A stretch of DNA of 64,000 bases from Pogona vitticeps. Taxonomy: Eukaryota; Chordata; Lepidosauria; Squamata; Agamidae. The DNA lies in NCBI RefSeq assembly GCF_051106095.1, contig NC_135794.1:22384747-22448746 (forward strand). Direction: 5' to 3'. This document shows, one piece after another, positions 1 to 43,033 of this stretch. Both the position numbers and the translations under genes were made by a program. The notes under the pieces were generated by a model that worked only from the letters and a program-made list of their open reading frames with translations, searched no databases and was not told the origin of the DNA. The first letter of the stretch is position 1. Each line of letters opens with the position of its first letter.

Positions 1-514
1 CAGCTACGATGGCTAGGAGCATTGCTAACCCTGCAGGGTTACTGGAGGATTCTGGGAACTGTAGTTCGAAAAAAGTACCACTGAAGCTCTAGGTTCAACC
101 AGCTTGATCTTTGCTGGCCTTTAGCTCTTGTGACAGAGGGTGTAAGTCTGGAAGAGAGGAGAGATGCAGCTGTCCAAAAGGTGTTGGACTACATCTCCCA
201 TCAGCTCTAGCCGTTGAATGCAAAGATGAGGCATCATGGACAATGTAGTCCAGCTGCCAATATAAAAATGCCACCCATTCCATGTCCCAGGTGTAAATGC
301 TTATGGGGTATTTAGAACTGGGTGCTCAGAATTTCGGCGGAGAGAGAGAAGACCAGAAAACAAACAAACAAACAAAAAAACCCAAAAACCAGCTAAGATG
401 GTGGCGGTCTCGTCAGCCTGATCTTGGCAGAGTCAAGCATGGGACAGGAGGGCTGGCCTCCTTCACTCTTGCGGAGAAGGCCTGATCCTGCCCTGCTTTG
501 CTGCTGCCTTCCAG

Positions 515-12096
<11,582 letters not shown>

Positions 12097-12106
12097 AAAA
12101 ATGCCG

Positions 12107-12112
12107 TTTATT
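12107..12112 (-). terminator. POLG: POLG poly(A) signal (AATAAA)
   Basis: TTTATT on the + strand reads AATAAA on the - strand, about 350 bases beyond the POLG stop codon and only 11 bases past the FANCI stop. It is the best poly(A) signal for POLG, so the POLG 3' UTR would end at or within the FANCI last exon. Confidence 0.6.
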
Positions 12113-12456
12113 TTCTGGATGATGGTTTTGCTCCAGTCACATAGCAGCATAGCAGCGATAGACACAGGCTATTGAACATGGGACTTAATGGACAGCACAG
12201 CAGAACTGGTCTGCTTGCCGTTTGTATTGCATACGATCCCCTGCACGCTTGTAAGTCCGAGAGGGCACCAGCCTGTCCCCTCTCTTCCCCTCAACACTTT
12301 CTGAGAGTCACCACAGCATCCAGAGGCTGTTGGTATCCCTGTCGTTCTCTGTCTTCTCTGAGGGAAAAGAAAAGGCTGGTGAGCGGGCTTTAAGAGACTT
12401 CTGCCAGGCAGATTCCCTGAGACGAGAGGTTTGTTAGCTGCCTGAAGCCTTAATCC

Positions 12457-31006
<18,550 letters not shown>

Positions 31007-31825
31007 CTTCCTTGGGAATGAGAAGCATGGATAATGTCCCAATGTGCTACTCTTGCTAGCAGAAGATCTATCAGAAGAGAAACAAAATCAAGGCTCAGTG
31101 TGCTGTCCTCCCCACCTCTCTGCCCCAGATGCTAAACGCTCCATCCCATGTAGTGAAAAAAACAACATTCCATCAGACAAAGTTTAGGACCTTGCAGATT
31201 CAAACCGTTCACTCAGACACGAACCTGGCTTAACGGCTTTGGACCAAGTCGCTTATTGTGAGAATAAAAATGAGCAGGGAAGGTAACCATATATTCTGCT
31301 CCGATATTGACAGAAAGAGGGGAGATTTAAAAAATCTAGTAAATATTATGTCTGAGGATTACTAAAAGGTTCAGAAACCAATGAATCCCATGCTGTCTGT
31401 GCTCATTTTCACGAGATACAGGCGCTTTTGATCCTGCTACTAAAAATATACCATAATCTGCAGGCAAAATAAAAACTATCACCAGCACCTATATAAATCT
31501 ACTAGGACTAATTATCAACCCCCTCCCCAACAAAAGACAATCATAGACTTCCACCTCCCCAAATATATTTCGGCATAAACCCTCTATTTCACTATTTTTG
31601 TCCTCTTGCTACTAGAAAGAATTACCTGTCCCTTCAAAGGGACCTGTAGGTCATCCCCAAATTGATCTATAGATCATTCACCCAACTCTAAAATTTTTCT
31701 TTGCTCACTTGTTCCATTGACTAATATAACACATGTGCTTATACACCATCTCCATCTCAGTGCTCTTGTTCCTATCCCAAAAGAACAAACTGGCTCCTAA
31801 ATGCATTCCTTTAACTTACTGCAGA

Positions 31826-31871
31826 TCAGATAAAATCAATGATTTTAAAAAAATCAATCAAGTTAAATCAT

Positions 31872-31923
<52 letters not shown>

Positions 31924-31970
31924 ATTGTGATTTAAATCAATTGGGTTTAAATCAAAACCACCCGGAATTT
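31826..31970. repeat. AT-rich TTTAAATCA repeat with (TAAA)n core
   Basis: Palindromic TTTAAATCA/TGATTTAAA motifs flank about 50 bp of TAAA units (31874-31924), in POLG intron 1. It resembles AT-rich interspersed repeats of reptiles, but I cannot name the family. Confidence 0.6.
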
Positions 31971-32029
31971 ATGGCATTAATTTATATCTTGCTTTCCTTC
32001 ATCGCAGGACCCAAAATGGCTTTTATATT

Positions 32030-32830
32030 TGTGGGTGGGGAGTCTTCATAATTTTTTTGGGGGGGAGGAATTTTATGATGTTTTTAATAACAGGTGCTTT
32101 GATGCCCCTGTTGTTTTTCAATGTGTTACTTTGGTTTTATTCCCCATATATTTTCATTCCCCTCCCCCCCAAAAAATTATGAAGATTCCCCCCCCCCAAA
32201 ATGCCTATTCTTTCTCCTTCTAAAGTCATTTACTTTTCCTTGTCCCCTTTGCCCGGGGGGGGGGGGGAGGGAATGAAAATATGCTTCTTCTTTTTTAAAA
32301 AAATAATATTTTTTCTCATCTACCAAACTAACCACCCCAAAAAACCCTTATATTCCCCCCTAATGTCTTATTCTTCCCCCTTGACACTCATTGTGGTAGG
32401 CCTCTTGAAAAGAGGCACCCCGTTTTCCTTCCTCCAGCTCCCCTCACAGAAAATAATGCTTCTTTTCCCTTCACCCAGCCCAAAAAGAGAAAAAAACACT
32501 CCAAAATAGCTATTTTTCTCGCCTCATAACCCCCCCAAAAAAGCCCTCTATATTCCCCCCAAATGTCTTATTCTTCTCGCCTTGGCTCTCATTTTACCCC
32601 CTTCCCCCTGCTCCTCCCGACAAAAAAATGCTTATTTTCCCCTCAGGCCTCCCAAAATGGGGGTGAGACCCCCCAAAAATGGCTATTTTTCTCCCCTCCC
32701 GCAAAAAAGTCGTGTTTCCTCTTCCTCCTCCCCCCCAAATTATATTGCACTAACCTCCCTCTTCCCCCCAAATTATGTGGGGAGGGATATAATAATTTAT
32801 ACCTATATAATTTATAAGCCCCCTCCCCCC
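32030..32830. repeat. C-rich low-complexity block with a diverged tandem duplication
   Basis: About 800 bp of C runs broken by AAAATG and TTATTTT segments. The stretch from about 32338 to 32533 is echoed at 32534-32707: both contain TATATTCCCCCC, AATGTCTTATTCTTC, AATGCTT and GGCTATTTTTCTC-like segments in the same order. On the - strand it is G-run rich. It lies in POLG intron 1, just inside the promoter. Confidence 0.7.
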
Positions 32831-32857
32831 CTTTTCGCCTCTCCGCCCCTCCCCCAC

Positions 32858-32975
32858 CTCGGTCTCCCTCCGCCGAGCCTTCGCCAGGCCTCGACCGGCG
32901 TGGAACAGTCCAACGCCAAACGGAAAGTGGGGGTAGTTTAAGGAACGAGGGAAAAATGGGGCATCCGTGTCTCCT
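32858..32975 (-). other. POLG: Candidate POLG exon 1 (non-coding)
   Basis: Human POLG has a non-coding first exon. Here a - strand sequence beside the GC-rich block ends in GACCGAG/GTGGGG, a possible donor. The 5' end is not defined and other donors are possible. Confidence 0.25.
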
Positions 32976-33059
32976 CAAACCCCGGAGATTTTCTTTGAGG
33001 GAGATCTTCCGTCTAGAATAAATATAAATAATAAAAAAAAGGGTTAGGGTCCGCTGGGT

Positions 33060-33228
33060 CAGCTTCTATTCTCGCTTCCTTTCCATCGGGTCACCCCTGG
33101 GGAAAGAGCGAGGATGGTATCTCCCAACACGGCTCGGCGGCGGGGTTACGCGCTCTTCTCTGCCCCGCCCTCCTCCACGTCCCGCGCTCTCGCTTCCTAT
33201 AGGTTCGGCAGGGAGCGTGTTTCAAGGT
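33060..33228. promoter_or_regulatory. POLG: GC-rich presumed POLG promoter
   Basis: CpG-rich DNA with a CCCCGCCC box near 33165 and an ETS-type GGAA (CTTCC on +) near 33194, between the putative POLG exon 1 and the tRNA gene. No TATA box is visible. The position fits a divergent Pol II/Pol III promoter region. Confidence 0.4.
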
Positions 33229-33301
33229 GGCCGCGTGGCCTAATGGATAAGGCGTCTGACTTCGGATCAGAAGATTGCAGGTTCGAGTCCTGCCGCGGTC
33301 G
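33229..33301 (+). tRNA. tRNA-Arg (anticodon TCG)
   Basis: 73 bp without an intron. The acceptor stem GGCCGCG pairs with CGCGGTC, followed by discriminator G. The D arm has the A box TGGCCTAATGGA, the anticodon loop CTTCGGA gives TCG, and the T arm has the B box GGTTCGAGTCC. A T run at about 33316-33323 is the Pol III terminator. It sits about 270-370 bp from the presumed POLG exon 1, in divergent orientation. From memory, the human tRNA-Arg-TCG-1-1 gene lies beside POLG in the same way. Confidence 0.96.
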
Positions 33302-33315
33302 CAGAGCAAATTGAA

Positions 33316-33323
33316 TTTTTTTT
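33316..33323 (+). terminator. Pol III terminator of the tRNA gene
   Basis: Run of eight T about 15 bases after the tRNA end. Confidence 0.8.
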
Positions 33324-33603
33324 AAAAAACTGTCTATTTATTCTAAGTGGAATAAAATTGGTTTTGCATCGTCCATCAGGGCGGCTTTGAGCTGGAAAAT
33401 TCCCTTTTTTTTTTCCACAGCGACTAAGCCAGCTGCCTGTCTTCCTCTGTGCAGTCATATACCAGTTTTTCTATTGCTCTTTCCTATTCCTAAATAAATA
33501 ATCAAACACAGTTCCCTTCTAATTTCTAAAGAAATAAATAAAGCGGGCAACCTAATTGTTATGTTAGGTTTGCATGGACAAACATCATAATAATTAGGTT
33601 GCG

Positions 33604-33723
<120 letters not shown>

Positions 33724-34231
33724 GGGTTTATTTATTTATTGCAGACGGGGACACACGTAGCAATGGGCAAGGCTGAGCCTGCAGAATTTCTGCCTGCAAT
33801 GAGTAGTGGTTCTGCCTGTGATGGCATTGTGGAAAGGAATAGATGATCATGTATTGCAACAGTTACAAGTCAATAAATCCCACTGAGGCAATAGATCGAT
33901 TATTCTAGGTGGGACTACTTATCAGGAGCCAGGCTGTTGTGTTTCATACAGATGTGCACAAGAAAATGCATTTATTTATCGCTCCACTCAACCACTGCAA
34001 TCTGGCTAAACAAATTCCTATATCAAGGGTCAGGTGAGGGGGATATGTATATGGCTTTATAGATGTCCTTGGGCTATAACTCTCATCAGCCCTGCAGCAG
34101 AGGATCATGGGAGATGGAATCCAACATCTGGAGGGGGGGCATATGTTCTCCAGCTCCACCCTATATGGTCCATGGGGCCAGGATACTGTGCAGCCCAATC
34201 CTGTCTAGAGGCTCAGTATGGAGAAAAATCA

Positions 34232-34590
34232 GAAAATCAGGGGCGCTGGTGGTAAAAAGAGATGATCAGGGAATGTGGTGCTGGAGGAGAGCTTTGTGGA
34301 TGCCCTGGGCCACCAGAAAGACCAACAAGGGGGTCCTAGAGCAAATCAAGCCTGAACAATCTCTGGAGGCCAAAAATGATGGAACTGAGGTTGCCCTGCT
34401 CTTGGCACATCAGGAGAACTCAAGAGTCTCTGGGAAAGACCATAAGGCTGGGAAAAGTGAAAGGCAGCAGGAAAAGAGGAAGATCCAAATACAAGATGGA
34501 CCAATTCCCTATAGGAAGCCACAATGTTTGAGTTTGCAAGAGCTTGAGCAGGACTCAGGACAAAACGAGCTTGTACCCTATATCTGTTTT
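34232..34590 (+). mobile_element. BovB/RTE-type LINE fragment (end of ORF2)
   Basis: One frame reads MWCWRRALWMPWATRKTNKG, then LEQIKPEQSLEAK, the usual C-terminal motif of BovB-like RTE reverse-transcriptase ORFs; the DNA that follows (AGGCAGCAGGAAAAGAGGAAG and on) also fits in a shifted frame. It is an old 5'-truncated, frame-broken copy. The 234-codon open frame across it is not a host gene. Confidence 0.7.
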
Positions 34591-34599
34591 AACCCTTTT

Positions 34600-37270
34600 G
34601 GAGCTGCCTTCTGTGCTGGCCGTCAGACAAAAAGCACGCCAGGTGGCAGTATTGCCTGCTTCTTAAGGCTTGCCACGGGCTTGCCACTTTTTCTGGCAAC
34701 CTGGGATGGTCACAAACCCAGCCCCACAACATGGGTTCTGGGGGCTTTCGGATTTTTCATTCCCTGAATCTCTATAAAGGCAGTTTGCTGGCTCTTATCA
34801 GTCCCCAGAGGGTGAGCAATGGAGCCTGATCTTACCGTAGTGTTCAGCTGCTCATGACAGGACCTATAGCCACAGCTACCTTTTTAGACTCCATTTCCCA
34901 GAATCCACTAACCAGCCTCTACCTGTTGCAAAGTTTTGGAATTTCTGGTCAAATTGCCGTTTTGCTACGCAGTAGAAGTCCAGAGAGTTGTGGAGGGGAA
35001 GAGCTACAAATTCCCCAGATAGTCCACCCCTTCCTCACCGACGGGCACGTAGTCTGAACAACTCACTCTGGGGCCATTTGTAGGAGAAAGAATAACAAAC
35101 GTTTCATCCCTTACAGCGACGAACGGATCAACAGCAAAGTAACAACGGCCTTTAACTGATGCTACAGGGAAAGAGCACTCAGCCGGGAGGTGTGGACCTC
35201 TTTGAAATCAAAGACTGGAAGGAATTACTGCTCAGTGCTGGATAGACAACCACTGCAGCCAATAAAAGTTCCCCCCAGATGTGCAAACTACAGCAGCGTG
35301 CAAGGTTGCACATAAAACTCCCACACTCCAAGGTGGAAGTCTGAGTATTACAGTCTAAAACCAACTTTTTTCCAGCTATGTTCCAGAGCCCTACCCTGAA
35401 CTGTAAAGGAAGGTTCAAAAATGCCAACAGCATCTTGGCAGAGTTTCTACCAGGAGCGGGTCTTGTGTAAAGCTAATGCATCTTCATTGCCATTTCAGGT
35501 CCGAGGCACAACAAAATCTTTCCCATTAGAATATCTTGCTCCCAGCAAAACCAGTTTCCTATCCACCTTCTCTAAGGGAAGCCTGAGAGAGTTTATAGCG
35601 GATGCTTTGGGATCATCCTTCCCAATAAAAGAGTTGTGCCGTTCTGATCCAGAGACCCTTTGGTTTCCTGGGCCACCCTATCTGCCATCTCTTCACCTTG
35701 CGCATTTCTGAAAATTATGGGAAAGGGACCTGTTTTTACCGGCGAGCAAAAATGTTTAGGATGACGGACATTCACAGCCATGATAGCTGGGTTCATCTGG
35801 GAGTTACAGTCCTCTTAAAAAAAGAGAGGAGACTGTCCCATGATGGATCATATATATATATATGGCCTCTCTTTGTGATCATTCAATTTGCAGGCCCACA
35901 AATTTCTGCAGGAAGAAGCAGATGGTGGAAGGCGGTCAAGCAGTAGCGACGGGCCAGTCCCTTCCACCCTGGATGGATCCCCCCTGGCCGGGCCCGCTTG
36001 GCTTGAGCTTCGAAAATGTGACAAGTGACGCTAAGCAGAAGTATTAGGAACCATTATGGGTTTATAACGAAGCAACGAGCTGATGTCGGCTCCAATGAGC
36101 ATCCCTAACCGGTGGCGGATTTCAAGCATAAATGGCTGGTTCTTGGAGGCCTGTCCGCTTGTGAACGCTCCTGATAATGAGATGGCAAGGGTCCAGGTGA
36201 CAGCAGCTGGGCATCGTGCCCGCCATGGGGGGGCGGTGGGGTGGGGGGTGGAAGAGAGAGAAAGGGAGAACAGGGCCCTAGATCTTTTAAAGGAGAAGAG
36301 AACAGGGGTGGAGGTTTCCTTGCAGTCGAAGACTGCAAGCCACGGAGATGATTTTGCTGTAAAACGGTGAGAGATAGCAGGGGCACAGGCCTTTCTCCTG
36401 CCCCCCACCCCAGATAATTCCCTATCTTAAGGGGCAGATTTGTGCATGTCACATAAGTCTATCCTGCACGCATCTACCCCCCCCCCCCCATATTAATCGG
36501 ATGCCAGTTCACGTGGCCGACAGGCAGGCCTCCTTTCACTGGTTTGCTCCAGCGAAGAGCTTGTCTTGGGGCGGCCCTGGCTGTTAATGCCCCAAAGGGA
36601 ACACAGGGACTCGTCCATTGGTCCACATAGAGCTCAATACTGCTAGCTCTGACCGGCAGCCACAGGTCTCCTTTCCTAGCCCTATCTGGGATCCCTGGTC
36701 TGGGCAGGTGGTTTTCCACCCAGGAACGAACCAGATCCATTTCTGCTTTGCTTCCAAAAATCAGAGAAGGCAGGGGTATTCGAGCTGAGACCCAGATAAT
36801 CTCTCTGTATAGTTAGTTCCCTCTAGCCAGTTTTGTTGGGGTTTTTTAAACCAGGACAAGAAAAAGTTAAGAAAAAAAAAGACCCTTAGGACTGTGCAGG
36901 TAAAAATATGGACCTGACTGAAAATCGTTTGATTTGGAAACATGATGAGAAATTTCACTAATCTCGTTAGGCTCTTTCAAACTTTTCAGTTCGGAAACAC
37001 AATATTCTGTGCGAATTTATTCTTCTCTTGCTCAGCTCTAAACTGCAAACTTGGCGATGCGGATCATGCCTGCCCTGATTTTGCCCAAGGACCTGCATCC
37101 AGCATTCCCAGCGCCAAAGCAGTGGCACATGGGACCACGGATGAATCAAGAGGGTGATCCACTTCCCTGGTGAGAGAACCTGCGTCGGAGGCCCTGGGTG
37201 GGCCCGTATGAAAGTGGAATAACCCATAGGGTAACATGCTCCTGACCAATTGATTTTACTCATTTTTGGA
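34600..37270. other. Intergenic stretch without a recognisable gene
   Basis: Mixed-composition DNA. It contains short pieces of CCCAGAATCC/TGGGAGTTACAG palindromic repeats (near 34885 and 35790) and a run of about 13 C at 36478. Its open frames are short and not protein-like. Confidence 0.6.
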
Positions 37271-37650
37271 CCGCTTAATTTTATTTATTTATTTTGTATC
37301 ATTCGTAGGCTGCCTTTCTCCTGGTAAGCAGGCTCGCGATGTTAAAACATGCCATTCTGAAAATGCAATAAATTTAAAACAAGGCAATTAAATGATGATA
37401 ATAATTGAAAAACCATTAGGTGATTCAAAACATTTAAGGTTAGAAACAAACTTGTAAAAGCAAAGCAAAACAAAACAGCATCCAGGGATTGAGTCGTCGT
37501 TATTAAAAGCCTGCCTGAAGAGATGGTCTTCAGCTGTTGGCAGAAGGCTAAAAGGGAGGGAGCTAAGCTAACGCCCTTAAGGAGAGCATGTCACCACCCG
37601 GGGGCAGCCACAGAAAAGGCCCTTCGCCTCTTTTTCCCCAAGGGATGGGC
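37270..37650 (+). repeat. Long copy of the interspersed repeat also found at 10.65 kb
   Basis: ATTTTATTTATTTATTTTG, GGCTGCCTTTCTCC, then GCCTGCCTGAAGAGATGG, TCTTCAGCTGTTGGCAGAAG and GGGGGCAGCCACAGAAAAGG. The block order matches the FANCI-intron copy. Probably a LINE 3' end. Confidence 0.55.
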
Positions 37651-38116
37651 CTAGGATTTCAATGAGACAGAGAACTCATAGGGAAGACACCGTCCTTCCA
37701 ACAAAGCACCAACGACACAGCCTGGCAAAAAGGAAAGAACCGGACGGAGGAAGCTGGGATCAAATTTCGTCTTGGGCCGAATCCGAAAATTCACCCACTA
37801 GAAACCGGTACAAAAGGCAATTGTTTAGCACTGAAAATGACCCAATAAAATGAAATAAAATTAAAATCTGACGCCATTTTGAACATAAATTGAATATAAA
37901 TGGTACCATCAGCTTTCCTGAACACTAGGAGTGAAAGTGTACACTTGACAATGTCACAAGAGTCTTGGTTTGTTTTTGCTTTCCGTCAACAAACAAATTT
38001 GCTTTGCTTTTCTCCCTGAAAATAATTATGAAATAATTAAGGGGAACCTCTTACACCCTGCTTCCTCCTGCTAGAAATTCTTGGATTTAGGATACCAAGC
38101 AGACAAGAGAGCCAAA

Positions 38117-38180
<64 letters not shown>

Positions 38181-38181
38181 G

Positions 38182-38232
<51 letters not shown>
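38117..38232 (+). repeat. (TTGA)n microsatellite
   Basis: About 29 units of TTGA with one pair of GGTT variants in the middle. Confidence 0.97.
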
Positions 38233-38233
<1 letters not shown>

Positions 38234-40965
38234 GGTAAAACCAACTTATTTTCCGGGCTACACAGAACCTCAACAGCCCTTTCCAGGATTAAAAGAAGGC
38301 TGACCCCCCCCCCCCCCCCAAGGCAGTTTACAAATTGACTTGATAAGAAAAGGAAGCGACCTTCACTCCCAGGGAATCTTACTATTTATCGATTTATTTA
38401 TTTATTGACCCACTAAAACGGGGTTTTTGAAAAACGTTTGCAGTGAACGAAGATTTACTGCCTTCTATCTAGATAAATCAGCAGAAGGCTGGATGAACAT
38501 CTTATAACCTCCGCCCGGAATCGGGACGACCTTAGGACAACAGAAAAGAAAGCGAAACTTAATTTGTGAACCGGGTTTTAAAAAGATAAAATTAAAAATC
38601 CCCTTCAAGACTAAACCCGACCTTACTCACTCTCTCTTTTTAAAATAAATACAGGTAATAAATGGAATAGTTGGCTGGACAGATCAGTGGTTTAGGTACA
38701 TGATGATTAATAATAATGAATGGAATACATAAAGAAAAAAATTAGTGAATTGACCCGTTTCCTTTTGCTTCTTTTTGGGGGTGCGGAACTATACCACTTA
38801 AAGGTAAAGTCTCCATTTTCACTTCAGATCCTGGCTTTCCACAAGTCGATTTCCCCCCGAAATTTGTCTGAGACAAAGCTGAATCATTTCCTAACTCTTG
38901 GAAATGAAGGCAACCCCCATCCCTAAAATATTTTTATTTATTTAAAATATTTTTATATCTCCTTGAAGCGCCACGCAGCCTCTCCACGTCCTTCTCATAT
39001 GCCTAGAACTGTTTTTAAAAAAATGCAAAATCGTTCTTTTAGAAAACTCAGAAAAAGGTCAGGCAGCAGCGCCGGGGGCTATCAAAACATTTTTTTACCC
39101 TGGTGTGAACGGCAGCGCTTCTGGCGATGTGCAAAGCGTGTTTTGCTTCGGATGCTCTGTTTTCTTTGCATTTTACGATTGAGGGGTTAAGAAAACAAAA
39201 TGCACAGAACACAGACCAACGTTGGTGGGAGGGAAGAAGCATGATGGTGTTTTCCACCGCTGGCAAGAAATTCTCACCATCCAAGCTGAAGTCGCTTGTT
39301 CTCTATATTCTATATATACTGTAATTATAGTCGGAAAACGAAAGGATCTCGTGCGATCACTGGAGAAAAAAAATTAAACCCGTTTGTTTAAAAAAAAAAA
39401 AAGGCACCCCGATCTTCACTTTTGACTAATGGAAAATAAATAGTTCCCAGTGAATTTTTCATCCTTCAGTGCTCACAGGGAAGCCAAGAATTTAAAAGAC
39501 AGGTTAAGGAATCGTGGTGGGGGGGCTAACCAACGTTCGATCACCATTTAACGCTAGCATTTTGCAAACGGAAGGACTTCAGCAACGGCTGGAGAGAAGA
39601 AAAAGTGAATTTGGGGATTAAAAAGCCCTTAAAGTTATTCCAAATATCTTGGTTGCAATTGCCAAGGCTGCCGCTAGATGACGCCCTTGCTCGGAGCAGA
39701 CTCACGAAGTCAGCTGCCAATCACTCGTAAAAAAGGTCCTTTCTCCCGTTATCCCCCCATATAAACCCCAAAAGCCCTTATTTTTATTGTCTCCCACCCC
39801 CTTTTTTTTTGCTTTTTGTTTTTTGGCATTTCTGCTCGTTTTCTGTTTAAACAGGCTTGGTCCGGACAGAATGAAAACCCTGATCTAATATTGCAAGGGA
39901 TTAAAGCAAGCATACACACATACACACACATACACATTTTAATTAGGCAGACAAATAAACTCAAAGGAAATAATATGGATTTTTCTGTCTGCACGTCGTG
40001 GGGCGTCCTGCCCTTCCTGCCCTTGCCGGTTATCCATTTATGAATCTGAAAAAAAAAATCAGCGTTAAATTAGGAATGGGGTAGAGAGAAAGGAGTGCGA
40101 AGGTATTCTATCATCATCTTCATTTTTAGGATGCAAAACGTGATTGTACCCGAGACGCCAACGGACCTTCAGAGCTTGCAAATCTGGACGAAAGGCCTCG
40201 TTCAGCGAACTTGTAAACCAACACCTTCGCCTCATGCGCCAAATACTTGTTTGCTGAGCGCCATCTTTTAATTCAATCTACGTGCCAAAAATTTTTGTTC
40301 CATTAAATGACACGCGGAGGGAAATCCTTGGGTCTGATCGTTCAGGCCCTTGTAGGATCTACGTCTGATTGAAGGAATGGTCCAGAAAACTGGGAAAGGG
40401 GCATGGATGCCCATCTGAAAACACCAGAAGTGACTTTATTTTACTGTTCCCTTTTTCTTCCATTTAAATACTAATTATTTTCTGGCTTGCGCAACGGACG
40501 ATGCTTTTCTCTCTCTTCAAAATTAGCAGATGCAGGCAAGCCAATTCCCTAGTCCATTATCCTTCTGCCTCCAGAAAATATATATATATATACACGCAAG
40601 GATTCCTCTTTTTTTCAAATAAAATACTCTCCCTTCGCTCCAGGAGGGACGTCCAGTCCTCCCTGTGTGAAGGAGTCGCATCTAGACAGAGACCGTATTT
40701 TGCATTCTGGGCAAGGGGGAGATGGGACCCCCGTTTGGGCCGATGGTTCCCTTTCCCCGCAATCATGAATTCGCTGTTTTTTTTTTTTTTATGACACACA
40801 CACACGAAAATCAGCATCGCGGCAGTCTTATGGGCCGGAGGAGAAGATTTTTACAAACGATCCCCTAAGTTGGCCGGAGCGTGTGAGTGCCGGGGTCAGA
40901 AAATACAAATGAGAAAGGGCGGATTTTCAAAACGCCCAGTGTAACTCTCTTCCTCTGTTATGATG
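38233..40965. other. Intergenic stretch, few repeats
   Basis: No gene seen. Compared with its surroundings it is poor in simple repeats; parts such as 39655-39720, 39845-39910 and 40120-40320 look like single-copy DNA and are the best places here for conserved non-coding elements. Confidence 0.5.
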
Positions 40966-40974
40966 ATGATGATG

Positions 40975-41100
40975 CTTCAAAAACACCACACACGCAGTCA
41001 ATCAAAATTATAGAAACATTGACTGGTATTATATAAGGGATATAAGTTTTCACCTAAAGCCTAAGTATCTGTTAAATATCTGTTTATTTATTATCATCAT
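40975..41100 (+). repeat. Dispersed repeat, copy 1
   Basis: CAGTCAATCAAAATTATAGA, then CATTGACTGGTATT and AAAGCCTAAGTATCTGTTAAA. A second copy lies at 53365-53460, and each abuts or nearly abuts a microsatellite. Likely the tail of a LINE or similar element. Confidence 0.6.
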
Positions 41101-41280
41101 CATTTCATCAGGATTTCTATAACACGCCATATTTTTTTTCCTGCAGCCTATGTTTTATTGGACATGTTTATGAACAATCCGGTGAGAAAGGCCAGGTTAC
41201 TTACTCATCAACACTTATGGGTTCAAGTACAAGATGCAGAGAAAGTGTGACATGTCATGGAAATCCTCCTCTTCCTATTC

Positions 41281-41283
<3 letters not shown>

Positions 41284-41368
<85 letters not shown>

Positions 41369-41369
41369 G
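41284..41369 (+). repeat. (TTA)n microsatellite
   Basis: About 28 pure TTA units. Confidence 0.97.
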
Positions 41370-41940
41370 GGCGCCAGAGGTAACCCAAAGCCCGCGGCTG
41401 CTGGCTGGGGGGGGCATCTCTCTAACCTTCGGAGCCCTTGCCTTCTGGAGACCCTGCGTGCCCCCCCCCCCCGCGTGCTTCAGGGGGAAAAGAGCAGGGT
41501 TCCCCAGTCGGGGGTTCAAGAGGGTCGCCCCTCGGCTGGGATTTCCTTCCTCTGAAACCAATCCCCCTCCCCGCACCCTGTTTTTTTGTTCACTCGGGGG
41601 CATCATCCTCAAAGGGGACGGGGGGGAAGAAAGAGGATGATGAGAGAGCAGGGCTGGGGAGGCAGCTGTCCCTGGAGGCGGCAGAGACCCGGCGGGGCCC
41701 TGAGGGGGGGAGAAGCCAAGGCCTCGGACGTCAAAAAAGGGAGAGGCGGCCGCGACCTCCCATCCGGAGCCCTGGGGGTGGTGGCCCACCCCTGCCCAAC
41801 TGTGCCCGGGTCCCCCCAAACGCTCCCGGAGGGGGGAATCAAGAAGCCCTGGCAGCCTTTCCACCCTGGGCTGGATCGTGTCCCTATATTTGATTCCTGC
41901 AAACCCCCCTTCCCTGCTCCTTGCTGCTATCAAGCATCGA
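41370..41940. other. GC-rich stretch, no gene seen
   Basis: About 570 bp of GC-rich DNA with C and G runs and scattered CpG. Long open frames on both strands come from base composition. It may be a small CpG island. Confidence 0.4.
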
Positions 41941-41995
41941 GTTAACCTTTGGTATATCCTATAAACCTGGCTTGTTCTACAGTAAATATTATACG

Positions 41996-42209
<214 letters not shown>

Positions 42210-42361
42210 TGGTAAAAACCTATGTTCGGGGCGCACGCTTTCAAATGGCAGAGGAAATGGTCTTGGAAAACACCCCCCTGGCCAGAAGTCAAGCTGGTTC
42301 TTAGGTGCTGGCCTGAATGGGTTTTGCTAAATTTCCAATGTGCTATTTTACACCGCACACG

Positions 42362-42363
<2 letters not shown>

Positions 42364-42401
<38 letters not shown>
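42364..42401 (+). repeat. (TC)n microsatellite
   Basis: About 19 TC units. Confidence 0.9.
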
Positions 42402-42403
<2 letters not shown>

Positions 42404-43002
42404 GTGTGTAAATCCCCCTAACAGCTCAGACGTGGGTGATGTACAGACGCGTTGCGCACGCCTAGGGACCGGTAGGGCTTTTTTTAAAAAGAAAGAAATA
42501 GAATATATAATATATGAGTACAGGTAAGTGTCTTAAACATACAGACGCGCCGGGAAGTATATCCTGAGTAAAACCGGGGTGGGTGGGTGTGGAATTCGTG
42601 TTTGGATGTACCGGTTACCTAACAACAACGGTAAGAGGAAGAGAGAGGCCAGGATTTCATCCTATCCTCTTTTTTTCCCTTTCGTCTGTGGCTCTATAGA
42701 CGTCTAATCCCCCCCCCTCCCCAAATGTGGCCACCAGAGAGTCTCCGGGATGGTCGGCTAAGGATCGGGGGGGGGCTCGGGAAAAAGGGGTGCCAGGCTT
42801 TGGAGGCTTTGCCATCCGGTGGGGACTTTCGGTCTCCCTCCTGCCCGGCCTCAACCCACAACCCCTCCCCTCTCTCTATCTTTTCTCCTGCTTGGCAGCC
42901 AGAATCTGCCAGCTGGTCCATAAAACCAAACATTTTATTTGTTGGTTTTAATTTATAAGCCGCCTTTCAGGGGACCTGAAGCGGCTTACAACATCATAGG
43001 GG

Positions 43003-43033
<31 letters not shown>

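Noticed and set aside
1-480. An upstream FANCI exon at the left edge
   Set aside because: No acceptor-exon-donor unit matching FANCI was found before 515. The stretch holds palindromic repeat pieces with TGGGAACTGTAGTTC and GGACTACATCTCCC.
34063-34767. 234-codon ORF as a host gene
   Set aside because: Its middle matches the end of a BovB/RTE reverse-transcriptase frame, so it is a LINE remnant.
38117-38232. CRISPR-like repeat array
   Set aside because: Tandem four-base units without spacers; it is a microsatellite in eukaryotic DNA, as are the other arrays.
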